From: Iris pallida
Taxonomy: Eukaryota > Streptophyta > Magnoliopsida > Asparagales > Iridaceae
Assembly (NCBI GenBank): GCA_029216955.1
Contig: JANAVB010031417.1
Location: forward strand, 16,203,555-16,267,554
DNA length: 64,000 nt
Reading direction: 5' to 3'
Part shown: positions 49,332-63,200 of the stretch, piece by piece
Layout: each line of letters starts with the position of its first letter
How positions within the stretch are numbered: the stretch's first letter is position 1
Notes under the pieces: generated by a model
What the model saw: only the letters and a program-made list of their open reading frames with translations
Database searches by the model: none
What the model was told of the DNA's origin: nothing
Position numbers and translations under genes: made by a program

Positions 49332-51267
49332 TGGGTAAAGTGCATTTAAACCCTCCTTAGATGTGACGAAAACGCAATTAAAGATTTCCTGATCTGAAAA
49401 ATCCAAAAGGTTACGAAAATGCTCAAATCACCCCATAAGCTAACTTTTCTGTTAACGGAAGTTAAAATGGGATTGTGTTGACTATTTTACCTCTGGGCTA
49501 TCTAATATTATCTTGTTAAAAATGGTTAGTTCTAAAATTATTTTGTTAAAAACGGTTAAGCAAAAATACTTGTTAAAAAGTGGATAAATATTAACAAAGA
49601 AAAAATGGTCTTTGCTAGTAAAATTATTTTTAAAAATTATTTTAATTAATATTAACTTGTTAAAAACGGTTAGTTCCGTCAAAAAAGTGGATAAATATTA
49701 TTTAAAATTATTTTGTCATAAATTATTTTTTATTTAACAAATATATAAATATTTTTGGGAAAAAATGATAAATACAAAAAAAAATCAATTCTTAAAAAAT
49801 AGAAATGATGAAAAACTGGGAAAAAAATACCAAATAAAAAACAAAAAAAGTACTATTAAAATATGGAAAAAAAATAAAAAATAGAAAAAATATTCCAAAA
49901 AACCAAAAAATGAGGATAAATCTTAAACAATGAAAAAAGACAAAAACAAAAACTATACAAATTTGAAAATAAAAGTCACTCTCAAAAAACTAGAAAAGAT
50001 TATTAAAAAGATGAAAAAAAAATGAAATAAGAACTAAAAAAATGGAAACAAAAAACAAAATATTAAAAAGATTATTAAAATAACCACCCGTTCCTAAAAA
50101 GATAGAATTCTCATGCTTGACGTCATTTTCGAAAATAAATGTTTATAATCTAAATAGTAGGTTTTCATCTTAAATTTTTTCTGGAAAAAAAATCTTTTAA
50201 AATGTCCGGTTAGTCCTGAACTATCCAGCCATTTAACTTAGGGCATGTTTTGTACATTGTATTTTGAGCTAGATAACTGTAACTAATATTATATTATTTA
50301 ATATTTTATAATAATTATAATCTTATTTAACAATTATAATCGTAGTTAATAATTTATTAATTACAATCTTATTATAATATTAATTAATAATAATTTAATC
50401 ATAATTATAATTATAGTTAATTTTTTATATATTATAATAATTTTAATTAATAATTTAGTAATCATCATTATAATCATCATTATAGTCTTACTTAATAATT
50501 TATTAGTCATGACTATTATCGTAATTATTTATTTATTAATTCTAACTGAAATTGCAAATCTTGGTACAAATTTATTTTCATCACATGTATTACTTAAACA
50601 AATAACTTAAATATTACTAAATGTGTCAAAAATCAAAAAAAAAATGTTCTTCCATAATTTCTATTTGGACGTAATATTACTGTAACTAATATTAAATTTA
50701 TTTTCAATGGGCTAATTAATCCACAATAGCAATAAATTGTTCTTCCATAATTTCTATTTGGACATCTTGAAGAAAAAAAAGGAATAAGTAAAAAAAGCTT
50801 CAAACATTAAATGAGAGCAAATAAGTAAAAAAAAAAAGGGAATAAAAAAAAATTTGCAGTTGGATTTGAGATCTGTAGGTAAGAAAAAGCTTCAATACAT
50901 TAAATGAGAGCAAATAAGTAAAAAAAAAGGAATATAAAAAAATTAAATATTATTTTTCCTTCCAACCAACCGGTCAAAAAATAGAAAATATAAAGTTTAG
51001 GTTTTATGTTTCAAACAAACATTCTTATAGATAGAATGAAAGAGAGCAGCAGCCACAATGTAACCATTAGCATTAGGGGTATTTTGGGAAGTGCACTTTT
51101 TTTTAATCCAAAATATGGGCTCTAACGGCTGTTCTAACGTCATTTTGATGGAAAGGAGCATTCCGAGCAAAAACGGTTTTGCGGGAGGTGCAAACTGTTT
51201 AAGTTTTCTAAAAGGTCTTATTTTGCGAACGAGACAACTCTAAGGAGGGTTTAAATGCACTTTACCC
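49332..51267. mobile_element. Mutator-like (MULE) non-autonomous element with 9-bp target duplication
   Basis: Terminal inverted repeats of about 28 bp: left gggtaaagtgcatttaaacc then ctccttaga; right its reverse complement ending gcactttaccc. gatgagaga flanks both ends (49323-49331 and 51268-51276). The 1.9 kb interior is AT-rich without transposase. It includes a decayed relative of the A-rich Tourist elements and two short direct repeats (tgttcttccataatttctat at about 50645 and 50733). Confidence 0.82.
49740..50230. mobile_element. Decayed relative of the A-rich Tourist-like family, nested in the MULE
   Basis: An A-rich array (aaaaatgaaaaa, gaaaaac-type words, 49740-50080) is followed by gatagaattctcatg and ttctcatcttaaatttttt-like text. 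These are the same landmarks as the right part of the element ending at 15755. The terminal inverted repeats are not recognisable. Confidence 0.5.
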
Positions 51268-53299
51268 GATGAGAGAGAGTCATCCAAGCTTAGAAACACT
51301 TTTGCAATGGAATTGTTAGACTTGGCCCTATGGTTCTAAGGTCCTGCCTCAAGCCTTCCGAAGATCTTTTATCTTTCTTTCCCATAACAAAAAATAAAAT
51401 AAAATAAAATAAAAAAATAAATAAAGTAGAGCCAGTTATGAACCCTAGTGAGTCAAATAAATTATCGGATGTGCTATTTTGACCGTGGTCCTGGCCCGGG
51501 CATGTGTTCGGTCCCCATTGGGAGGGGGCCGAAATTTTTAGGTGTAGATTCGAAGCATGCGGGAGGCCAATAGGAGGGTGACACGTCGGCGCAGGCACAA
51601 CCGCGATCACCTTCCGGCAGTCAAAGTATACTTTTACATGATAAAATATAGATATGCAAAATTCAATTTCTGAGCACAATAGCTCAGATCTTCTTATAGT
51701 AGCGTGTCAAGAACTGCATGTTCCAAGTTTGATCTGTGGATCGTATCAAATTGCTCATTGAGGAGTGTATTTGTGCATGCATTGTTACGTCTAATTTACA
51801 ACCCAAAATGCCACGTCCACTGAGACTTCTTCTTTATGCTTGCATTGTACGTAACTACGACCCAAACACCTTTAGGTCGTTTTATGAAAAACTTTGTGCT
51901 GCCAAATGTTGGTATACCAACTTTTAAAAATGTTATTGTTGTTGATATGATCAGTTCTTATAGTTTGGAGGTCCTTTATAAAAATAAAAATAAAATCCTC
52001 TACATCCCTTGTCTTTCAAAATATATGGAACCGGCCACGTGACAATGACCATCTAATACAACTACGTGATCCAAACTTGGACCTCATTGAGCTTATTCCG
52101 TTGTAATAAAGTGAACTATAGTCCACAACTACTATGTATTGGAAAGAAAAATTAATCTCTAATCGTAAACATACTAAGAAGTAGAAGAAGCTAGAATAAT
52201 ATACATGTTGGAATATAAAAAGACAGTAATTAATGGGAATAGATCCATAACATATAAGTCTAACTAGAGTCCGACAATAACAAACCCGTGAATACAAATA
52301 TGTAAATAAAGGCTATTGACATGGAGATATCCAGATCCGAGTATATCCTACACGAATAAAAAAACACGTACACCAAAATGGAAGCCCTACCGTTGATCAG
52401 GGGTGCACCTCTTGATAAATCTCAACATCAACGACTCGAGTAGCTCCTGCACAAGCTCTTGGTCCATAGTCCTCCGACTAACTCTCACTTATAAGTTGAT
52501 AAATCAAGTTCTCAGAGAAACGTAGCAAGATACAAATAACATGTTAAAAATAAAAGCTATAAAATAAACCAACTCCTAAAGATCCACGATTGTAACTAAT
52601 AATAACTTACCAAGTGAAAATACAAGTATAGAATAACGCATGCACGCGTGGGCTGTCAGTGTAACACCGTAGCTCGTGTAAGAAGTCCCGATAACTAGAA
52701 TAATAACCCTGTCTCTCCAACACTAAAAAAATAATCTTAATAGCGATGGACCTCAGCAAGAAAACTAACTGTATTAGCGGCAGATGAGCGACCGAATAGC
52801 GAAAACCTAATTCATCTATGCCATGTTAGATGCCACATAATGGAAGATGACATTCTCCAATTTTTTTTAATTTTTTTTTATTTAGAAATATCATAAATTT
52901 TTTTTAGATAACAACGGATCTCAGCAATTGCGACACCACGGAGAGAGGAGGGAGGGGGGTGATACAGTCGGGGGTAGGAGCACCGGGGGCGCGGGACGGG
53001 GCGGGGCGGGCGGTGGGGGGGGGGGGGGGGGGGAGTGGGGGTAGTCTGAGGTTGGAGGCGGGGCAGGGTGGCTGGAGGGGACTGAGATGGCCGGTGGGTG
53101 GGAGGAGGAGATAATTTTAAATTTTGAACATTATTTTTGTTGTCCTTTTTGTTTCAAAATATTAAATTGTAATTTTTTTTAAGATATTAGATTAAAAAGT
53201 TGAAATAATTGAGGATATCGAGTTTCGATTGAGTCAAATGTTTAATTCAATAACTATAGAAGCTCAAATGTTAGCCGAGACCTGAACATAACCAGCTGT
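51268..53299. other. Intergenic upstream of VPS26; no gene seen
   Basis: It includes an A/T-rich run (51387-51425), unique sequence, and a very G-rich stretch at 52940-53110 with a 19-base G tract (53015-53033). No coding similarity was recognised in the frames at 51736-52300. Confidence 0.5.
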
Positions 53300-53530
53300 A
53301 TTTAGTTGGCAAGTGAAAAATAAGGAAAGTAGAGAGTTCGTTCTTGAGTTTCTGTTGAGAAAACGACGGGAAACAAAACGGAGAGGGCCCCCCCGTGACT
53401 CCGCCTCCACCCGATCAAACCGCTGTCGATCGCCGGATCTCGTTCCCGCCACCGAATCTCGCCGAAGAAGGAGAGAGAGTGGAGCGCGATTAGGTTTTTC
53501 CGGACTTGGAGATTGGGGAACAACAACTCG
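53300..53530 (+). other. 5' UTR exon 1 of VPS26 (approximate start)
   Basis: A GC-rich leader with ccgatc/gccg words and no in-frame ATG leading into the gene, ending ctcg|gtgaaa, a good donor. The 114-bp intron then runs to tgattgcag at 53644. The 5' limit is a guess. Confidence 0.5.
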
Positions 53531-53681
53531 GTGAAATTATTCTCCTTCAATTATCGATGATTTTTTTACTAATTTTATGTAGTTGGATCTTTATATTTTA
53601 TGTTTAGGTCTATATTGACTCGATACCAGCGTTTGTGATTGCAGGTCAAAGAAACGGATTCAAATTGGTAATCTTTGAGTC

Positions 53682-54230
53682 ATGGTATGCTCTTCTTGAT
53701 GATTATTTATGGAGCGTAACTTTTGATGTCGGCTTTAAAATTAGGGTTTTTGATTACTCCAGGGTTGTCTTTTTCTATGTGCTTAATTTTTTGAGTTATG
53801 TTGCTACTATATGGCTGTGCATTGTGATTTAACAACCACTAGGTTATCATTTATATTTGTTACAAAATGTTTTAATCTACTAGGTCATGATAACACTATG
53901 GACTTCAAATGGGGGTGAAAAGAAAAGTCGGCAATTTTACTAGAAAATAATCCCAAATAAGATGAACTACTAGAAGTTAAGTCCTAACCTATAATTGGGG
54001 AACAAATATATTGATTAACCTTTTTGAGGAAAACGAGATTCCGGAATGCCTTGTTTCACTGATGTAGTATATGCTATTATTGTTGCTTGGCTTAATTTCA
54101 ACTTGATACCCTCAACTATTCCAGTTTTTCAACTTGGTGCCCTAAACTTTTTTACTCGACGATTTGATACCATCAACTTTTGAATATTTTCAAGTTGATA
54201 CCCAAAAATACAAGAAGAATGTAATTATCC

Positions 54231-54266
<36 letters not shown>

Positions 54267-57200
54267 TTTGGCGGATTCAAATTGGTAATCTTTGAGTCAT
54301 GGTATGCTCTTCTTGGTGATTATTTACTCGACTATTGAATATTTTCAACTTGATACAAAAAAATAAAAATAAAAACGAAATTACCCCTCCTTCCCCACCC
54401 CCCCTCCGGCTGCCCCCACCCCCTCCCACAACTGCACTACCACGGCCCCTCTCCGGATGCGGCAACAACGTGGTGCAGCCGAAGAAGGGGGGGGGGGGGG
54501 GGGGCGAGGGGGTGTGCAACCAGAGAAGGGGGGGGGGTGTGCGGTGGTGGGGCAGCTGGGGTGGGACGGAGAGAGTGAGAGAGAGAGAGGTGGATGGACA
54601 TGGGTATTTTCATCTTTCCAGGGTATCAAGTTGATGCATATCAAAGTTTAGGGTATCAAGTTGAAAAAACTGGAATAGTTGAGGATATCAAGTGGAAATT
54701 AAGCTTTGTTGTTTCCATTTACTAGGTGTTACTCCTTTCGCTAGATCATAACATGGATTAATGGGTTTTGCCCCTTAAACATGTGTAAATCATTTTTCTT
54801 TCTAAGTTAAACAGGTCATATGACTCATCTGTATTATGCCTTCTAGTTCTTGCCTGTGTATACATGTGGGTTCTTTGCATAGATTACTTATGTCATTTGG
54901 ACCGGATATTTTGGTTCTCACTAATTTTATTGTTTTTATTTTAGAATTACCTTATTGGAGCATTCAAACCGCCATGTAATATCGCCATCACATTCTCTGA
55001 TGAGAGTACCAGAAAGCAGGTATAATAGTTAGTATTCATGGTAAAACATTGTTTTACATGCCCCATTGCAGGACTGCTGGAACTGTACAAAGTTCTCTAC
55101 ATTTGGAATATTGTCGAGAAGGACAATACGTACCGATTTCATGAAAAGTATTTTCTATTTGTTGTGAATAAACCTAATTTTTGTCTCCAGTAAGCACAAA
55201 ATAGGTCAGTATACCCATGCGTGCAACAATGAACTAATTGGGTGACTACTTGATAAACTTTCATTCTCCATTTCATTTATTATTATTTAAGAACTTAGAT
55301 GACTATTCTTCATGCATTGTAAATGCATTTAAGGGGCAAGTACATTTTTTATGTCAGCATGATACATTTGTTGTATAATCCTACAAACAATATCAACGAA
55401 ATTACTATTAAACCAAGAAAACTCATCATTTGGAAGGAACTTGGAAATAAGCCGTGATTATAGTGTTAGAGATAAGGGTTGCAATCATCGCTTGACCCAC
55501 CTAAGCTTTTAAAAGGCGTCTTCCTAACCTAGGCGTCCTGGACATGCTAGCGCGTAGGCAACTAGGTTATAGGAGATTTATCAGGAGGTGCCTAATGCCC
55601 ATCTATCTACAAGAGACACCTGTCCTGAGCGCCTCAGGCTGCCTAATTTCACCTCAATCACCTTATTCAGGCTTGAATTTGAACACGTCCCACATATCAA
55701 CGGAAAAAATGTTCAGACCCAAGCCCAACCACATGAAACAAAAATAGGGAAGAGAGTCAGATTCCCAATTCCAACTTACTCTGTATCTCTAATTGACCCC
55801 TCTTCTCACTTCTTCTCCCCAAATTGTGGCGACGAGAGAGAAAGTTGCAGACGACTCCGACAATAATTCAACTTCCATGTCTAGGTATTAATATGATCAA
55901 TATCATTAAGGCAATATGAGTCATCACACCAATGAACAAAGTCCGCAAGACTACATCATGTAGAAATAAATGATTAGAACTCCATATGACACAAACACAG
56001 TTCCAATAAAAAGCTACAATTTTGTCTTACTTTACGTATCACACACCCCAAAATTTTAGTACCGAGGCCTGCGCCTCACTGAATTGAAGATTTACCTAGG
56101 CCTTTTGGGGCCTTGCCGCCTTGCTACTACAGCCGCCTTAATCCCTACTAATCCTAATGCAACCCCACCTTCTTAGGCGGGTTTGGATCGGTCTAAACGG
56201 GTCCAGATCAAGGGTGGTGAACGTTTGAAAACCTAATCCTAAGCCTAATTTTTTCACCGATCCATTCATAAATCACATTATACATCCTTTGTCTTCATTC
56301 GTTCTTTATTCTTCCTTTAAGTCATTTCCCCTTCTTCTTCCTTCAAGTCGTCCTCCACTTGAACAATTCTACTTCCAACCCCTAGAAGCTTGTATGCAGC
56401 CACCACCTCGTTTTCTTCATGCTCCTCTTTGATCATCCGAGTCGTAGATGTCTCTCCTTCCCAGTTAACTTATGCCCTGTCATAGTAGGGACGCGTCGTC
56501 AGGACAAAGAAAGGCTTATAAATGAGTAAGTACACTTTCTTGTCCTCCTCATTGCTGATTTTTCGAGTCAGGGGCAGTACCACAATCAAGTGACAGCCGC
56601 TAATGGTAAGCTTGGCAGATTTCCTTGGCACTCGGCCAGGGGTCAATAGTTGTGGAAGCATAAGCATTTGTAGAGAGTAACATCTGCGACAAAATGATTT
56701 TTGAATCGTTTATTCACGTGGCCATTGTTAGTAAACGAAATATGCTAATACCTCCTTTATCTCTCTATCCGTCTGCGCCTCCTCTTTCCTCTATAGCCGC
56801 CCACATTGTCACTAGTTGTGCTGTCAGAGCAGCAGGCCTTGCCGCTGCTGATGGCAAAAATTAGGATTTTGGGTTAAATCAGGTCTGGTCGGATTAACCC
56901 GTATTTTGACGGATCGGGTTCAGGTTCAGGTTCAGCCAAGTGGGTCTGACGTAAGTGGTTCGGGTTTGGATGAGCTTAAATGGAACTTGAATCCGACCCT
57001 CCGGTCTGATAGACACCCCTTGGTAGAGATATGTAAAACTTGCTACTAGCAAATATTGGAAAGCTGGCAATTTGGGAACTCTATCTCCAACTTGTTAGTT
57101 TCCAGAGACAGGCTGATGTATGTGATATTGTTGGGGAACATTCCTCCGTGTTGAAAGTTCTTATCAGCTTCCTAAAGTAGCTATGTACCAAATCAACAGC

Positions 57201-60200
57201 TTTTCATATTTTCCTACCATCAATTTCAAAGAGCCAGTCCAACGAGGTTGCATATATGGAATAATGTATATTCATACCTTTTTCTTCGAGGTGATAGAAT
57301 AAGTGAGTCATGTTTGCATTTGAATTTAACACATGAATGCGACCCACCAGTTATATCTCAGTATTTTGTTTTGATTCATTAATGTAATGGCCTCCTCGAG
57401 AATTTCTAGCCTTTACTTTATGGTTTTTAAAGAAATTAATATTTATGAGTTATGACAGTGTTGCTTGTAATATTTTGTCTTAACTCGAGTGATGCCGTAG
57501 GTGGTTCTTATCCTCGAATATTAGTTTTTCCATCATTAGTGGAATTTGCGTCTCTTTGATAATGTCCTTTATTATTTTGAACGTAAACTAGAGTTATGAT
57601 AAAGTTGTGGTGATTATACTGTTTCATTGTTCTTCTTTATGTTCATTCAGGCTTCTATAAAGAAGGAAAATGGTCAGAGTACCATGGTCCCACTTTTCGA
57701 AAGCCAAGAAAACATATTTGGGGAGGTATTATAAATGCTTCCTCTTATTCTTGCTTCTCAAGCATATAATTGATAGACAACAGTGTTGGTGAAATATGTA
57801 ATTTGCAGGTATCTATAGAACCCAGTCATGGTAAAAAAGTTGAACATACAGGTGTGAAAATTGAGCTTCAGGGTCAGATAGGTCTGTTTCTAACTGTCTC
57901 TTTATTTACATTTTATCTCACGAGTTATGCAATTGGTTCTTCGAATTGTGTCATGTCACACTAATTGATGTGATGCCCTACAAAGGGCAGAATTTGTAAT
58001 TTTCCATGTTTCCTGAGACTCTTTTGCAATCTAGGGGAGGTTTGGAGGGTTATTCCATGGCTAGGTGACTCCAAAAGCTGCAGACAGCAGAAGCGCCTTT
58101 ACCAACTCGTTCATTAAGATTTTTTTGGCAGACCCCTACGTTGACCATGGTTGTTTTAGCCAATAATATCACACTCTACTTAGAGAATTATGTCAGTTTA
58201 CAACAACAACAATAACAACAACTACAAAAACAAGGGCCTTATCCCGAATTTTTGGGGTCGGCTATTTGAGACCTTTTCTTTCATTCAGCTATGTTAAGAC
58301 CATGTACAATGTATACTTCCAGTTTGTTTGAGGTTAGGTTTGCTTACTTACAAGAATTGCTATTCTTCTATTCTTGCAGAGCTATATTTCGACAGAGGAA
58401 ATTTTTATGACTTCACATCTCTAGGTAAGCTGTTAACTTCTATTAAATCTTTTTTGATGCATTATTAACACTATCACAGGTCAAGGTAGAGTGATCACTT
58501 ATCTGTAAAACTCTGATATCCTATATGATTGTCTACTAAGTCTTATTCTGTTATTATAATTTGACCAGAAAAAAGTGAATATTACCAACTGAACTTGATA
58601 CATGATCTTCAACAAATGTATCCCTTTTGTCATAAGTCTGTCTAATTGAACATGGCATAATAACCCAGTCTCTGTATTGCATTTCATGTTGTAAGATTAT
58701 TTTACTATTCTTAGTATCCCGAAGAGTACGGAAAAGCATGGGCTTTAATTTCGTTTGGTGGTACATCCTGAGAACTGAGAACTTTTTCTTATGTTTCTCT
58801 CATGTTTAACTTATATTTAATATATATGAGTATATCCTCTCTCCCCCCTTTTCTAAACTTTAGATCATTGTTGACCACCTCTTTCTAGCATATCTGGTAG
58901 GGGAGAAATAGATCGATCAGGGGACATTAAGTGTTGTAGGATGCACTTGATCGATGTGTGAGAGGCAACGACTTCGGATGGGATGCATGAGGGCAGCTAA
59001 GGGAGCTGTGAGATTCACTAGGTCGGAATTGTGCCGCAAGATGCGCCGATGTGGCAACAGGTTTTGTTGGATATGCTATAGGATGGCAAGAAACATCATG
59101 AAGATACATCGGGATGGCAAAGGGGCCACAAGTTGAGCAAGGGTGACAAGCGGTGCCGCTAGATGCATTGGGATGACAAGAATGGTAGCTAGATGCATGG
59201 GGGTGGTAATGGGTGCCGTAAGATGCACGAGGGATGAGGGTGGCAATGGGTGCCACGAGATGCACGAGGGTGGCAGTGGGTGCTGCAAGATGCGAGTGGG
59301 GTAGCAATGTGTGTCTAGATGCGTAAGGGCGGCGATGATTGTCGTGAAGATGTGAGTGGACAACAACGGGTGTTGCGGAATGAGTCAAAATGCTGCTACA
59401 AAGGTCACGAGTTGCGCGAGGCCAGCAACATGTACCACAAGATGAAATAGAACTTCACTGGGCGTCACGAGAAGTGCTGCAACAAGAGTAAACTAAAGAT
59501 GTGGAAAATGTGGTAAATTGATAGCGATGTACTCTAGTTGCTGGAGGTCTTGACTAGCTAACAGATCGTGCCGCTTTTGTGTTCTAGGTTTTGTTTATTG
59601 TTGTTTTTTCTTGGGTTTTTATTCTGAGGGTTCTCCTTGTAATTGTGTCTTTGTCTCATTAACTATTATTGAAAAATCGGGATCTTATCTTCCACCAATT
59701 ATGGTTTGAAAAGAATTTTTTTTGGCCATTATACAATTCTGAAGTTTTATCATTTACTTGTGCAGTTCGTGAACTAGATGTACCTGGTGAAATATATGAA
59801 AAGAAGACATATCCATTTGAGTTCTCTACAGTGGAAATGCCATACGAGTCATACAATGGTGTGAATGTTAGATTGAGGTAATGAATTGTTCTTTATTATG
59901 CTTTTACATTAGCAACACAGTCAGCTCTCTATATTGTTTTTTGTAGATGAACTTTGTCTGTATTGTTATTCCTGGTTGAAGTTGCATGTATTTCACACAC
60001 ATTCTTGCTAATTCACCACAAATCTTTTCTAGTTTGCATTAGCTTTTGTTTGGCCAAGGATAATGAATGTGTTTGAGTGTGATTAGGGAGCCATTCCTTC
60101 AGCTATATACCTGTTCTCACGCCATATATATTAAGGGGGCGTTTGGTATGCGGAATACTATATAGCCGAACACTATATAGCCGAGAATACTATGTATGCG

Positions 60201-63200
60201 GAATACTATATAGCCGAGAATTCTATATTCTCAGGAATCAAATTTCAAGTAATTAAATTTCCTGGAAAATTACATTCCCATGTTTGGTGACTATATAAAT
60301 ATTCCCAGAAAAAATGATAAAAAACGAAAAAAAAAAGAAAAAAAACCAAAAATGAAATAACGTTAAAAAGGAAAAAAAAGAGAGGTAAAAACGATCAAAA
60401 GAAAAAAACGTCAAAAACGAAAAAAAAAATGAAAAATCAAATAAAACGACAAAAAAAACCAAAAAAGGACAAAAAGCAAAAAAATGACAAAAAAAAGACA
60501 AAACGGGACAAAACTAAAAACTGACCCAAAAAAAACCAAAAACAACAAAACCGACAAAAAAAACTACTACAAAAGATGCAAAAAAAGACGAACGACGAAA
60601 AAGATAATAAATTACCAAAAAAACGACAAAAAAGAACAAAAAAAAATACTGAAAAGGGACAAAAAGGACAAAAAACGACAAAAAAGATTAAAAACGAAAA
60701 AAATGAGAAACGGAAAAGTGATAAAAACGACAAAAGACGACAAAAAATGACAAAAAAACTACTAAAAAAAGGACAGACAAAAAGCGACAAGAAAAACCAA
60801 AAAGCAGCAAAAAAGATAAAAAAAGACAAGACGACAAAAAAGTTCAAAAATACAAAAAACTACTAAAAACGACAAAAATGACCAAAAAGCTGGCAAAAAA
60901 GGCATAAAAATGACAAAAGACGATAAAAAGTCCAAAAAATGACAAAAAGGGCAAAAAAAACATTTTAAAACCACAAAAAGGACAAAAAAGACAAAAAAAG
61001 AACAAAAAAATGACCAAAAAGCGGCAAAAAAATAAAAATGACAAAAGACGACAACAAGTCCAAAAAATGACAAAGAACTACTAAAAACGACAAAAAAAAA
61101 GAAAAGAAATGACAAAAATGACCAAAAAGCGGCAATAGACGATAAAAAGCGACAAAAACGATAAAAACGAAAAAAACGATAAAAACGAAAATAACGTTCA
61201 AAAAATGATCAAAAAAGAAGAAGAAAATTTTAGCAAAATTTTTTTTGTCCGGGCAAAAAAAAATACCCACCTATTTTTAAGGGATAGGATTCCCATGTTT
61301 TATGGGTAAGCTATTCACCCGGGTATTTCTAATTCCCGGAAATAAATTTTTTATAGCCCAAACAAGCATGGTAATATATTCCCACCCTGAATTTTCCCTG
61401 GAATAGAAAAAATTACCGCATACCAAGCACCCCCTAAGGGTGATCTACAATCTTGGAACTGTATACTCATTAAGAGTAACCTCATCAAGTACATGAAATT
61501 GTATGCATGTTTATTATGCCATCATCATATTGTACTCTCTTTATTCATGCTTGTACACAGCTTTTAACCGAAATATCTGGGTCGATTACGTGAAGCCTTT
61601 TATTTTGTTTTTAGCTCCATTAACATGCCATATATGTAAGATAATTTTTTCCCTAGTCCTTCTTTGCCTCTTTCCATCTTGTTTGGTCTATCCCCAGTAG
61701 CAATCACTTCGGCTGGGTTTGGTATTGCTTAAGCTTATCAAAAAGTACAAACAAAAGCACCTTTTGAAAGCAACTCCGCTCTGCTTTCCAAAGCTGCTAA
61801 GAAAGCACTACATTATCAAGAAAATAAGCAGAGGCAGGTTCCACCAATTCACCAAACACACTATGCTGCTGTTTTTTGAAAAAAAAAGCAGAAGCATATA
61901 AGTTGGTACCAAACCAGGCCTTCAACTACTATCCTATCCCTCCAAGGTGCATCCATCAGTCTCCATTGTATACGATCAAACCAGCTCAAGAAATCTGCTT
62001 TTATGTCCTCAAACAATCTGGTTCACTCTTTTCTCATCCTATCTCACGGCAACTAGTCAGTTTTTTAATCCTATCTTTGACGATGTTGCCAATAGTCTAT
62101 ATCAAAATTCTCATAGCAGTTATACTTGTTCTTTTGACATGTTACATCCTGATTCGCCAAACTTGGGGGACTTAAAGCATGGTCAGTGTTGCAACCTTCT
62201 TATAAACTTTTCCTTTCAGCTCCACGGATAATTCTATGTTCATGCAGAACCCCAAGTATTTCCCTACTTTGACCACCATGCTTTTGTTCATGAATAAGTT
62301 TCCCTTTAATATTTCTATTGTCATGTAAAGTCCTTAATATTATCACCCTATGCAAAGAAAGTGATCACTCTTAGTTATATCTCTTGGCTATGAATGTGAT
62401 GGCGTTGCATGGCGTGACGATAAAGATTGCTGCTTGCATGCTGGAGGATGCAGATTCGTGTTACATAAAACAGTCTCTTCATATATATGGGGTTAAGGCT
62501 TAGTATATCGGACCCTCCCCACACCCTGCGTAAGTGGGGAGCTCGTGGCTGCACTAAGACGCCCTAGTGAAGCTACACCCTCTTGGTATTTCTTGGTCAT
62601 AAATGTGAACTAGGATCTCATTCTTCTTGGACATCTGAATTGTTACTGATTGATTCAGAATTCAGATAATCTCCACCGATAATATTCAGTGAAGCCCACC
62701 AGCACTGGCCTGGCAAACCTGAGGGGGTGTATAACGAGGCACTTACGTACTCTCTTTAGATCACATATACATTCAAATGTATATGGACACACATGGGAAA
62801 TAAACACCTCAATAAGCATACCCTGTTTACGATATTGTGACATCAATCTTGCTATATCCTTATGGTTTTTATAGTTGTTTTTTGCGGCTATATGTAGCCA
62901 TTTGTATTTTTTTTTCTTTGTATTTTCAGTTAACCTTTTATTAACGGCAAAGCTAAACCTTCATTTCACATAATTTTATGAGTGATAAAGTTTTGGTATG
63001 TGTGATTTATTAGTTACTGATGGATAATTTTAATAAGCTTGCAGGTACATTTTAAAAGTAACAGTCAGCCGTAACTATGTCAGCAACATTGTGGAGTCCC
63101 GACATTTCTTGGTAATTCCATCGTCAGCCTCTCCACTTATGTAAATTTATGTATATTAAGCAGCCATCATAATTGTAATTCAAAATAGAGTCTGCCTAGA

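Noticed and set aside
53635..53832. Small 65-aa frame at the start of VPS26
   Set aside because: It begins with a non-ATG codon and reads exon 2 into intron 2. The ATG|GTATGC donor and the in-phase NYLIGAFKP exon explain the region.
55470..56160. A complete transposon delimited by GCCT/AGGCG-rich ends in VPS26 intron 3
   Set aside because: The inverted ends match poorly and no target duplication could be found.
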